A DNA stretch of 31,958 nt from GCA-002862325 sp036339295. GTDB lineage: Bacteria; Planctomycetota; Phycisphaerae; Phycisphaerales; SM1A02. The notes beneath the pieces were generated by a model. It was not told the origin of the DNA. It saw only the letters and a program-made list of their open reading frames with translations, and ran no database searches. The DNA lies in NCBI GenBank assembly GCA_036339295.1, contig JAYZBK010000045.1, positions 1 through 31,958 of the forward strand. Direction: 5' to 3'. The position numbers and the translations under genes were made by a program. This document shows, one piece after another, positions 1 through 6,766 of this stretch; the first letter of the stretch is position 1, and every line of letters starts with the position of its first letter.

Positions 1-282
1 GAGGGTCGGGTCGACCAGGAGGACGACGCCGGCGATCGCGGCGAGGACCGGACCGAGGATCCCGGCGCCGCCACCCTGTTCGCCGTGCCCCGCTCCCGCG
101 TTTCGGACGGCCCCGACGATGCCGCCGAGCACCAGCAGCACCCCGGTCACCTGCGTGAACGCGGCGACCGCCGCGAACGGCGTGACGACGAGGAGGACAC
201 CACCCACGACGAAGAGGATTCCCTCGACGATCGCGAGGCTTCCGGTGGCGCGAAGGACGTCCGAGGGACGAGTGTCGGTCAT
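1..282 (-). CDS. DUF308/HdeD-like membrane protein, C-terminus outside the window
   Basis: The reverse strand is open from an ATG at 282 to the window edge, giving 94 residues with no stop. After a short polar N-terminus (MTDTRPSDVLRATG) the sequence is three hydrophobic stretches rich in Gly, Val and Leu, at about residues 15-40, 42-64 and 77-92, separated by short loops. The pattern of a hydrophobic hairpin ending in a D/N-P-T/x-L turn (LLVDPTL here) resembles the repeated units of DUF308/HdeD-type inner-membrane proteins. The family was named for the acid-resistance protein HdeD but most members have no known role. The gene is divergent from the methyltransferase at 376, and a TAGCAT box on the reverse strand (329-324) would give a leader of about 35 nt. 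The rest of the protein is missing, so the family call is tentative. Confidence 0.6.
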   Translation of the reverse strand, partial: MTDTRPSDVLRATGSLAIVEGILFVVGGVLLVVTPFAAVAAFTQVTGVLLVLGGIVGAVRNAGAGHGEQGGGAGILGPVLAAIAGVVLLVDPTL

Positions 283-323
283 GGTTCGGGATTCCCTGAG
301 AGGAGGGGGCGGAGTGGGCGTGA

Positions 324-368
324 ATGCTACCGGAAGGCGGACGCAGGCCGCGACGTCCCCGGTAGCAT
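324..368. promoter_or_regulatory. Mirror-image divergent promoter in a perfect 10-bp inverted repeat
   Basis: ATGCTACCGG at 324-333 and CCGGTAGCAT at 359-368 are exact inverted copies separated by 25 bp. Each arm carries the same hexamer, TAGCAT, one on each strand and pointing outward. The + copy ends 7 nt before the GTG at 376. The - copy ends 41 nt before the ATG at 282. The simplest reading is two copies of one -10 element driving divergent genes. A dimeric regulator binding the arms is also possible. Confidence 0.5.
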
Positions 369-375
369 CCCGTCC

Positions 376-1692
376 GTGACGAACACCGAACCGGGTCACG
401 ACGAAGATGCCCGACTCCATTCGTGGCGACGCCTGATGGATCCGGATGCGTCCGGCCTCGTCCAGGCGGCGATGGACGCGACGGGGAAGGGCGTCGAACC
501 GCGTCTCGTGGAATCGCTGCGTCGAGCGCATCCGGGGCTGCCGGTGACCGAGGCGCTCGAACTCGCCGACGCCCGTCGCCGAGCCGAGGGCCGGATCGAG
601 GGTGCGTCCGATCTCTGGGCGGATCGCCAGGGCATCGAGCAGGCCAGCGGCACGGTCGTCGCCCGTTGGAAGGCGACTCGATTCGGCGGGAATCCCGTCA
701 CCGACCTGTGCTGCGGCATCGGAGGCGATGCGATCGAGCTGGCGCGTCGGGGTCCGTGCCGGGGACTCGACCGGGATCCCGTTCGCGCCGCGATGGCCGC
801 GGCCAACGCCGGGATCGAGGTCGTGGTCGGCGATGTCCAGGGGTGGACCCCCGGGGCGGAGTTCGTCCACGTCGATCCGGCCCGTCGTGACCAGGCGACC
901 GGTCGACGGCGGTGGCGGCTGGAGGATCTCGAGCCGGGGCCGGATGAACTCCGGCGGATCGCAGGGGCCGCGGTCGGTGCGGCGATCAAGCTCGGGCCGG
1001 GCCTGCCTCGCCCGTTCCCCTCGTTCCACGAGCGGCAGAGCGTGTCGATCGTCTCGGAACATGGCCGTCTCGTGCAGGCGATCGCGTGGACCGGCGAACT
1101 CGCGGGCGGGGACCCGGTCGAAGCGGTGGATCTTCCCTCGGGGCGGACGCTCGCCGGCCGGGAGGCGTCGTTCCCGACCGTCGGCGACGCATCGATCGGC
1201 TGGGAATCACTGTCCGATGCCGGCGTCCTCGGCCTCGTCCTGTTCCATCCCGCGGTGGAACGGGCGGGACTGGCTGCGACGGCGTGGCGGGCCGAAGGCG
1301 CGGGCGTCCCGCTTCGGGAACTCGCGGCGGGCCTGGGCGTCGGCTTCGTCGACCTGCGGGAGGTCGACGCCTCGTCGTCGCGGGGATCCCGGGCGTGGAC
1401 GAGCCTTCACCGCATCCTCGCGGTCGAGGGGCCTCGCCCCGATCGGGTCGCCCGGCGGATCGAGGCGATCCTCGGCGATTCGGGACGGGCCGGGGCGGGC
1501 GGTCTCGGTCGCGTGGTCGTGCGCACCCGCGATTCGGCGATCGACGTCGACCAATGGACGCGGCGACTCTCCGATCGGCTGCAGCCGACCGGGGACGTCG
1601 CCGACGGAGTGCTCGAGGTCCATGGATGGAGACTGGGGCGACGAACCCGCGTCTTCGTCTGTCAGCCGTCGGAATCCGGCTCGACGCCGTAG
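376..1692 (+). CDS. Class I SAM-dependent methyltransferase with THUMP-like C-terminal domain
   Basis: The protein has 438 residues. A helical N-terminal section (about 1-100) precedes a Rossmann-type methyltransferase core: motif I VTDLCCGIGGD at about 108-118, an acidic end of strand 2 (GLDRDP), and motif IV VDPARRD at about 166-172. The order and the C-terminal VVVRTRDSAIDVDQW segment match a conserved family of uncharacterised methyltransferases, frequent in Actinobacteria, with a THUMP-like domain at the end. The substrate is unknown, and RNA is plausible from the THUMP-like fold. I chose GTG 376 because a TAGCAT box at 363-368 ends 7 nt before it, placing transcription start at the start codon. 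ATG 436 is the alternative. The reading frame stays open upstream to 85, but that part is antisense to the DUF308 gene and is not coding. Its 3' end overlaps the convergent lipoprotein gene by 31 bp. Confidence 0.75.
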   Translation: MTNTEPGHDEDARLHSWRRLMDPDASGLVQAAMDATGKGVEPRLVESLRRAHPGLPVTEALELADARRRAEGRIEGASDLWADRQGIEQASGTVVARWKATRFGGNPVTDLCCGIGGDAIELARRGPCRGLDRDPVRAAMAAANAGIEVVVGDVQGWTPGAEFVHVDPARRDQATGRRRWRLEDLEPGPDELRRIAGAAVGAAIKLGPGLPRPFPSFHERQSVSIVSEHGRLVQAIAWTGELAGGDPVEAVDLPSGRTLAGREASFPTVGDASIGWESLSDAGVLGLVLFHPAVERAGLAATAWRAEGAGVPLRELAAGLGVGFVDLREVDASSSRGSRAWTSLHRILAVEGPRPDRVARRIEAILGDSGRAGAGGLGRVVVRTRDSAIDVDQWTRRLSDRLQPTGDVADGVLEVHGWRLGRRTRVFVCQPSESGSTP

Positions 1693-2588
1693 ATCCGGCG
1701 AACGGCCTCCACGTTCCGGTCGAGCACGTCGAGGTAGTTCCCGTCCGCCGGGCGGGCTCCTGCGGGATCGAAGACCACCGACTCGATCCCCCGTGCCTCG
1801 AGGAGAGCCCGATTCGCCGGGCTCGGTTCGCTCGTCCAGACGAACCACTTCGTGGGCTGGCCGGCGACGAGGTCGTCGAGTTCCGCGATGTCCGCCTCGT
1901 CCGGCGTCACGTCCGGCGCCCAGTCGACCGCGGCGCCGTTCATGCGGTATCGCCGCTGGAGGTACTGGTAGACGGGGTGGCTGAAGACGACGGGGGTCGT
2001 CGATCTCGCGTTCACCGCCTGTTCGAGTCCGGCGCTTCGGGCGAGCAGCTCGCGCCGAAGCACGCCGAAGTTGGACTGCATCGCATCCTGCTCGGCGGGG
2101 ATGATCGAGGAGAGGCGTTCGAGGATCGCCTGGGCCTGGAGGATCGCGAGATCCGGATCGAGCCAGGTGTGGGTGGCCGTCCCTGCGTGCGAATGTTCGC
2201 CGCCGGGGCCGTGGGAGTGGACGCCGCCCTCGCCGGGGAGGTACCGGTCGCGGAATCCGCTGCTCGAGTCGAGCACGCGGTCGGCCGGGAGACTCGCGGT
2301 GTCGAGCCACGACTCGTATCCGGCCCCGTTGAGCACGACGAGGTCCGCCTCGGACATCTCGGCGACGTCGTCCCCGGTCGGTCGCCACGTCTCGGGATCG
2401 ACGCCCGCGGGCACCGGGAGTCGGACCTCCACGCGATCGCCGGCGAGTCGCTCGACGAAGAACGCGAGCGGGTGGTTCGACGCCACCACGACGGGAGGCG
2501 ATCCCGACGGTCGCGAGGGGGCGGATGGATCACCGCACCCGAGCAGGGCGAGGAGGACCAGCGGAAGGACGGCAGGCAGGACTCTCAT
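1662..2588 (-). CDS. ZnuA/TroA-like metal-binding lipoprotein (ABC substrate-binding protein)
   Basis: This is a 308-residue lipoprotein: a hydrophobic signal ends in the lipobox LALLGC with Cys18. The body follows the TroA/ZnuA fold: SNHPLAFFVERLAGDRVEV at about 37-55, the GxDPxxWxP segment at 62-70, a His-rich loop HSHGPGGEHSH at 124-134, HTWLDP at 140-145, SHPVYQYL, and a late VWTSEPSP segment. Members bind zinc or manganese in the periplasm. The first family ligand, normally the His of DPHxxxP, is absent here (DPETWRP), so His39 may replace it. There is no ZnuB or ZnuC gene beside it. The divergent neighbours are a LolD-type ATPase and an FtsX-type permease. It may therefore supply metal to, or sense metal for, that pair. 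The family is confident, the metal is not. Confidence 0.85.
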   Translation of the reverse strand: MRVLPAVLPLVLLALLGCGDPSAPSRPSGSPPVVVASNHPLAFFVERLAGDRVEVRLPVPAGVDPETWRPTGDDVAEMSEADLVVLNGAGYESWLDTASLPADRVLDSSSGFRDRYLPGEGGVHSHGPGGEHSHAGTATHTWLDPDLAILQAQAILERLSSIIPAEQDAMQSNFGVLRRELLARSAGLEQAVNARSTTPVVFSHPVYQYLQRRYRMNGAAVDWAPDVTPDEADIAELDDLVAGQPTKWFVWTSEPSPANRALLEARGIESVVFDPAGARPADGNYLDVLDRNVEAVRRIYGVEPDSDG

Positions 2589-2607
2589 GGTTCGGGTCTC
2601 CAGTTCG

Positions 2608-2618
2608 ACGGTACCCTA
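2608..2618. promoter_or_regulatory. Overlapping divergent -10 candidates between the lipoprotein and ABC genes
   Basis: The 64-bp gap holds a GGTACC core. On the + strand TACCCT (2612-2617) lies 35 nt upstream of the ATG at 2653. On the - strand TACCGT (2613-2608) lies 19 nt upstream of the ATG at 2588, and TAGGGT (2618-2613) is a second option. No AT-rich Zur/Fur-type box is visible. The assignment rests on the TAnnnT form seen elsewhere in the window. Confidence 0.35.
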
Positions 2619-2652
2619 TCGGCGTTCCGCCTCCCGTCTCCCAGGGTCACGC

Positions 2653-3339
2653 ATGCTTCGAGTTGACGGCGTCCGATTCGACTACCCGACCGCTGCGGAC
2701 GGGCCGGCGTTCAGCCTCGAGGTGCCGCACCTCGGGCTGGCAGCGGGACGCTCGATGGCGATCATCGGCCCGAGCGGTTGCGGGAAGACCACCCTCCTCA
2801 AGCTGGCCGCCGGGATCCTCGAACCGAGGAGCGGCGAGGTCGAATTCGACGGACATCGCCTCGATCGGATGCCGGCGGAGGATCGCCGGCGACTCCGGCT
2901 CGCACGGATCGGCGTCGTCTTCCAGGACTTCCGGCTCCTCGACCACCTCGACGTCCTCGGAAACGTCCTGCTCCCGTTCCGCCTCGGCGCGGGGCCGCTC
3001 GACGCCGAGGCCCGGGAGACGGCGGAGGAGTTGATGGACCGACTCGGGATCGCGGCCCTGCGGCGACGTCCCGTCGCGCGACTCAGCCAGGGCGAGCGGC
3101 AACGCGCCGCGATCTGCCGGGCGCTCGTCACGAGACCGGGCCTCGTCCTCGCCGACGAGCCGACCGGGAACCTCGACCCGGCGAACAAGCGGGTGATTCT
3201 GGACGAGCTGATCGAGGCCGCGCGGGATCGCGAGGCGGCGGTCCTCGCGGTCACCCACGACCACGACCTGCTCGACGCCTTCGACGACGTCGTCGATCTC
3301 GGGCACGCGGTGGCGGTCGAAGGCGAGGAGTCGGCATGA
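2653..3339 (+). CDS. LolD/MacB-type ABC transporter ATP-binding protein
   Basis: The protein has 228 residues, the usual size for a single LolD-type nucleotide-binding subunit. Walker A is GPSGCGKTT at 39-47, the Q-loop is VVFQDFRLLDHLDVLGNV, the signature is LSQGERQRAA, Walker B is LVLADEPTGNLD and the switch His lies in AVTHDHD. The FRLLDHLDVLGNVLLPF and DEPTGNLD stretches are typical of the LolD/MacB/FtsE branch that powers extracytoplasmic lipoprotein handling or mechanotransmission rather than solute import. ATG 2653 starts exactly where the family begins; the open frame further upstream is spurious. The permease gene overlaps the 3' end by ATGA, so the two are translationally coupled and almost certainly form one transporter. 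It is divergent from the ZnuA-like lipoprotein. Confidence 0.92.
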   Translation: MLRVDGVRFDYPTAADGPAFSLEVPHLGLAAGRSMAIIGPSGCGKTTLLKLAAGILEPRSGEVEFDGHRLDRMPAEDRRRLRLARIGVVFQDFRLLDHLDVLGNVLLPFRLGAGPLDAEARETAEELMDRLGIAALRRRPVARLSQGERQRAAICRALVTRPGLVLADEPTGNLDPANKRVILDELIEAARDREAAVLAVTHDHDLLDAFDDVVDLGHAVAVEGEESA

Positions 3340-4526
3340 CGGGGCTTCGGCACGCCATCCATCTCGCCCGCCGCCATGCGGTGCACCATGCGGGGCGGAG
3401 CCTCCTCATCGTGCTGGCCCTTGCGCTGGTCGCCTTCCTCCCGATCGCGGTCGACGGCGTGGTCGATGCCGGTGGTCGTGCCCTCCGCGCCCGGGCCGGT
3501 TCGACGCCGCTCGTGGCGGGGGCTCCCGGCGCGCCGATCGATCTCGTCCTCTCCGCGCTCTACTTCCGGAAGCCGCCCGATCGGTCGACCACGATGGGGG
3601 AACTCGACGCGCTCGCCGGCTCGGATCTCGGACGGACGCTTCCGATCGTCCTGGGGGATCGAGTGAAGGGAGCGCCGCTGGTGGGCGTGAATCCCGAGTA
3701 CCTGCGGTTTCGCGATCTCGCCTGCAGCGACGGCCGTCCCTTCGCGGTCGCGGGTGAGTGCGTGGTCGGACACGAGGTCGCGCGTCGGGAGGGGGTCTCG
3801 GTCGACGACCGGATCACCACCGAGCCTCGCGAGATGTTCGATCTCGCCGGGGCCTATCCGCTTCGCATGCGGGTCGTGGGCATCCTCGAGCCGACCGGCA
3901 CCGCCGACGACCGTGCGGTCTTCGCGTCGCTCGCGACGAGCTGGATCGTCCAGGGGCTGGCCCATGGCCACGACGATCTCCTCGAGGAGACGAATCCGAA
4001 CCTGGTGATGGGGCGGACCGAGGACGATGTCGTGATCGGTTCCGCCGCCGTGAAGGAGTTCGTCGAGATCACCGACGAGAACCGGGCGAGCTTCCACTTC
4101 CACGGTCCGCTCGAGGACCGTCCGGTGACCGCGGCGATCATCGTGCCGTCCGACGACCGGGCCGAGACCATCCTGCTGGGACGGGCCGATGCCGGCCTGC
4201 TCGACGTCCAGCTGGTCCGGGCGACCGAGGTCGTCGATCGACTGCTCGTCGAGGTCTTCCGCATCCGGCGGATCCTCATGGCGGTGCTGGGGGTCGTGGC
4301 GATCGCCACCCTGCTCCTCGTCCTCGTGGTGCTCGCCCTCTCGATCAGGATCCGCGCAGCCGAGATCGAGACGATGAGGATGATCGGGGCGGGACGTCTC
4401 CGCATCTCGACGATCCTGGGGGCCGAGGTCGCCATGCTCGTTGGCGTCGCCCTGGCGATGGCGGTCGTGGGCGGATGGATCGTCACCCTCTCGATCCCCG
4501 CGGTCGAGCGCCTGCTTCTGGGTTGA
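3336..4526 (+). CDS. FtsX/MacB-type ABC transporter permease with three membrane segments
   Basis: The protein has 396 residues and its ATG overlaps the ATPase stop. One N-terminal membrane helix (about 20-42) is followed by a periplasmic domain of some 260 residues, then two helices at about 310-335 and 360-388. The loop between the last two, containing RIRAAEIETMRMIGAGRLRIS, matches the FtsX-domain coupling segment (E-I-x-x-x-R-x-I-G-A). Usual MacB/LolC permeases have a fourth helix and a PAxxAxxxxP ending. Here the protein stops 8-10 residues after helix 3, which would leave the C-terminus outside. No frameshift is evident before the convergent gene 27 bp away, so this is either an old truncation or a lineage trait. 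It should dimerise and couple ATP hydrolysis to an extracytoplasmic task, perhaps with the divergent metal-binding lipoprotein. Confidence 0.8.
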   Translation: MTGLRHAIHLARRHAVHHAGRSLLIVLALALVAFLPIAVDGVVDAGGRALRARAGSTPLVAGAPGAPIDLVLSALYFRKPPDRSTTMGELDALAGSDLGRTLPIVLGDRVKGAPLVGVNPEYLRFRDLACSDGRPFAVAGECVVGHEVARREGVSVDDRITTEPREMFDLAGAYPLRMRVVGILEPTGTADDRAVFASLATSWIVQGLAHGHDDLLEETNPNLVMGRTEDDVVIGSAAVKEFVEITDENRASFHFHGPLEDRPVTAAIIVPSDDRAETILLGRADAGLLDVQLVRATEVVDRLLVEVFRIRRILMAVLGVVAIATLLLVLVVLALSIRIRAAEIETMRMIGAGRLRISTILGAEVAMLVGVALAMAVVGGWIVTLSIPAVERLLLG

Positions 4527-4553
4527 TGCGCCCGCGGCCCGGGGTCGACCGGC

Positions 4554-5498
4554 TCAGGGCCGAAGGGCGGGTCGAAGCACCCGGACCCGGACGGGCTCGA
4601 CGAGGCCGCCCGCCTCGACGACGGCCGCGGGACCGCTGCCGAGGAACAGGTCGATCCGGCGATCGACGATCGCCCCGCCGATGTCCACGGCGGTCGCGAC
4701 CAGGCGTTCGCCGTCGGCTCGTTCCACGACCACCACGCTGCCGAGCGGGATCACGTCCGGGTCCACCGCGACCGAGCGACCCGGCACCAGCACGGCGCCG
4801 GTCGACGCCTGCGGCCATCGGTCGGGTTCGATCCTCCGGAAGTAGACGACGCGGTCGTTGTCGAGCATGAGCGACTCGACGAGCGACGGGGAGGACCGGT
4901 GGAGCGACCGGATCACCTCGAGGGTCATCCCATCCGCGGGAGCGTGCCCCTCCTCGATCAGTCGGCGGCCGAGGCTCGTGTAGGGGCGCTCGTTGGTGCG
5001 CACCCAGTCGAGGCAGGCGAGTTCGCCGTCGGGGAAGCGAAGGGCGACCGACCCGTTCACCTCGGCGAGGTAGGCGTCCAGCCCGTTCTCGACCCATCCG
5101 AGCGGCGTCGGGCGACGGTGGGGGGCGTCGACGTACTCGCGGCGCGTCGGCAGGTCGGATGCCGCGACGTGATCGGGCGGGGCGGACATGATCGGATGTC
5201 GATGCCGGGCGTCGGGATGTCTCTTCGCGGGGAGGATCGGCGCCGCGTACGCGGTCGCGTCGAACGGTCCGGACAGGTCGACCACCTCGATGTCCGGTGG
5301 ATCCGGCTCGAGCAGCATGGTCGCATGGTGTCGGGCGAGCCAGTCGTTCCACGCCAGCGCGGACGCCGGATTCCGTTCGGCGAGCACGGTCATGTTCTCG
5401 CGCATCGCCTGCTCGATCGTCGAGGGGGCGCCGTCGCAGCCGGCGAGGGCGGCGACGAGGCACGCCGCGAGGGGCGTAGCGCACCGAGTGGGCTTCAC
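4554..5498 (-). CDS. mltA: MltA-type lytic murein transglycosylase (3D domain)
   Basis: The protein has 314 residues and starts at GTG 5498 within a GTGA overlap with the DUF993 stop. The signal peptide ends in the lipobox AALAGC (Cys about 21), so it is probably a lipoprotein facing the periplasm. The central region has MltA features (YLAEVNGSVALRFPDGE, then RTNERPYTSLGRRLI). The C-terminal 3D domain has AVDPDVIPLGSVV and VDIGGAIVDRRIDLFLGSG, keeping the aspartates that serve catalysis in MltA. Such enzymes cleave the MurNAc-GlcNAc bond and leave 1,6-anhydroMurNAc. Planctomycetes do make peptidoglycan, so the activity is plausible. It is the last gene of a unit otherwise made of transport and metabolic genes, an odd placement. 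Only 27 bp separate its stop from the convergent permease stop. Confidence 0.85.
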   Translation of the reverse strand: MKPTRCATPLAACLVAALAGCDGAPSTIEQAMRENMTVLAERNPASALAWNDWLARHHATMLLEPDPPDIEVVDLSGPFDATAYAAPILPAKRHPDARHRHPIMSAPPDHVAASDLPTRREYVDAPHRRPTPLGWVENGLDAYLAEVNGSVALRFPDGELACLDWVRTNERPYTSLGRRLIEEGHAPADGMTLEVIRSLHRSSPSLVESLMLDNDRVVYFRRIEPDRWPQASTGAVLVPGRSVAVDPDVIPLGSVVVVERADGERLVATAVDIGGAIVDRRIDLFLGSGPAAVVEAGGLVEPVRVRVLRPALRP

Positions 5499-6766
5499 GA
5501 GCGACCTCTTGCGCGGCGGATGCCGGCGGCGCCTCCGGCGAGGTCCCCGAGGCCGGAGGGCCGCCCGCGGGCGACGTCCCCGATCCTTCCGAGTCGCTGC
5601 TCCACGCCGGCGACGTCCTCCAGCGCCCCGGCCGCGGCCGCGATCGCGAGGTACTCGAGCAGTCGTTCCGGGGGCCGGCTTCGCTCCTCGTGATTGACGA
5701 GCATCGGGTTGGCCTGGCGGCCGTCGAGCCACGCGAGGAACGCGAGCCCGGTCTTGTAGTGCCGGGTCGGCGCCTCGAAGATCGCCTGGCCGAGTCGCTC
5801 GCACTCGACCATGATCCGGTCGTAGGCCGCTCGGTCGCCGACCGCGAGCCGACGGAGGGCGAGGGCGGCGGGGACGGCGATGGCATCGAAGATGCCGAGC
5901 AGGGCGTGGCTGAAGTCGCCGATCGGGACCTCGTGGCCGTCGAACTCCACGGTCCGAAGCGGCTCGACGCCGGGTTCGCCCGCGATCAGCCGGCCGAAGT
6001 GGAAGTCGTCGCCGGTCATCATGATCTGGTCGCGTTCGAGGAGATCGCGTCGCAGGCGGACCTCGAGATCGTGGTCGAGCATCGAGAGCTTGGCGGCGCG
6101 ATACCGCTCGGGATTGGCCCGCATGATCCGGAGGAACGACTCGCCCGGGAAGTAGCCCTCGAGGGCGGGCAGGAACATGGGCCCGAGCCAGTGGACGATC
6201 AGGGGCCCGTCGCCGGCATGCCGGGCGATGTCGTCGTACACCGCGGCGAAGCCGTCCTCGTCGAGGCCCAGTTCGCAGAGTCGCGGCATCGGGAGGACCA
6301 CGGGCACCCCGCCGGCCTCGCGAATGACGTGGATCTGCTCGACCACGCCGTCGACCAGCTCGACGGTCGTCTCCGCCTTCTCGAGGTGGTCGACGCTCGC
6401 CCCGGCACAGAAGCCGGCGGGAAGGTCGAGGCCCCCGGTCCGTTCGATGAGCTCGCGGGCCGCCGGCCAGCCGAGATCGAATCGCTGGGCGGTGTCCATC
6501 GCCTCGGCGATGCCCATGCCGGTGGCGGCGATTCGTCGCCGCAGGTCCATCGTCGCGTCCCAGTCGATGTTCGCCGCGATCTCGTCCCCACCTCCGCGCC
6601 GATCCGGGGCGTGGTCGATCTTCGCGTAGTCGTTCGACATGACGACCCGGGTGGCCGCGTAGCAGAGCCGGGGAAGCGGCGCCTGGTCGTCGATCCCGAC
6701 CTGCAGGTCCGCCCATGGATCCTCGGGCAGGTCGATCGGTCCGATGCTGGTGTCGATGCTCCTCAT
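5495..6766 (-). CDS. DUF993 family protein (dihydrodipicolinate synthase-like barrel)
   Basis: The protein has 423 residues with its ATG in an ATGA overlap with the upstream transporter. Diagnostic stretches are NIDWDATMDLRRRI, AEAMDTAQRFDLGWPAA, LIVHWLGPMFLPALEGY, MMTGDDFHFGRLI, FSHALLGIFDAIA and THYKTGLAFLAWLDGRQAN. Together these identify DUF993, a family related to the DHDPS/N-acetylneuraminate lyase TIM-barrel aldolases. The Lys in RHYKTGLAFLAW or in YRAAKLSML is a candidate Schiff-base residue, by analogy only. The family's substrate is not established. DUF993 genes usually sit with sugar or carboxylate catabolic genes; here the partners are an NRAMP-like transporter and a flavin oxidoreductase, suggesting a retro-aldol step in breakdown of an imported compound. 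The C-terminal tail after about residue 385 is Gly/Arg-rich and probably unstructured. Confidence 0.82.
   Translation of the reverse strand: MRSIDTSIGPIDLPEDPWADLQVGIDDQAPLPRLCYAATRVVMSNDYAKIDHAPDRRGGGDEIAANIDWDATMDLRRRIAATGMGIAEAMDTAQRFDLGWPAARELIERTGGLDLPAGFCAGASVDHLEKAETTVELVDGVVEQIHVIREAGGVPVVLPMPRLCELGLDEDGFAAVYDDIARHAGDGPLIVHWLGPMFLPALEGYFPGESFLRIMRANPERYRAAKLSMLDHDLEVRLRRDLLERDQIMMTGDDFHFGRLIAGEPGVEPLRTVEFDGHEVPIGDFSHALLGIFDAIAVPAALALRRLAVGDRAAYDRIMVECERLGQAIFEAPTRHYKTGLAFLAWLDGRQANPMLVNHEERSRPPERLLEYLAIAAAAGALEDVAGVEQRLGRIGDVARGRPSGLGDLAGGAAGIRRARGRS

Noticed and set aside
85..375. N-terminal extension of the methyltransferase frame
   Set aside because: It is antisense to the DUF308-like gene, has a composition unlike a protein domain (Glu/Asp/Arg runs), and lies upstream of the TAGCAT promoter.
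2589..2652. Zur/Fur-type operator before the metal-binding lipoprotein
   Set aside because: Such boxes are AT-rich palindromes. This gap is GC-rich with only a GGTACC core, so nothing beyond -10 candidates can be supported.
4508..4553. Possible terminator between the convergent permease and MltA genes
   Set aside because: Only 27 bp lie between the stops, and I find no stem followed by a T-tract on either strand.
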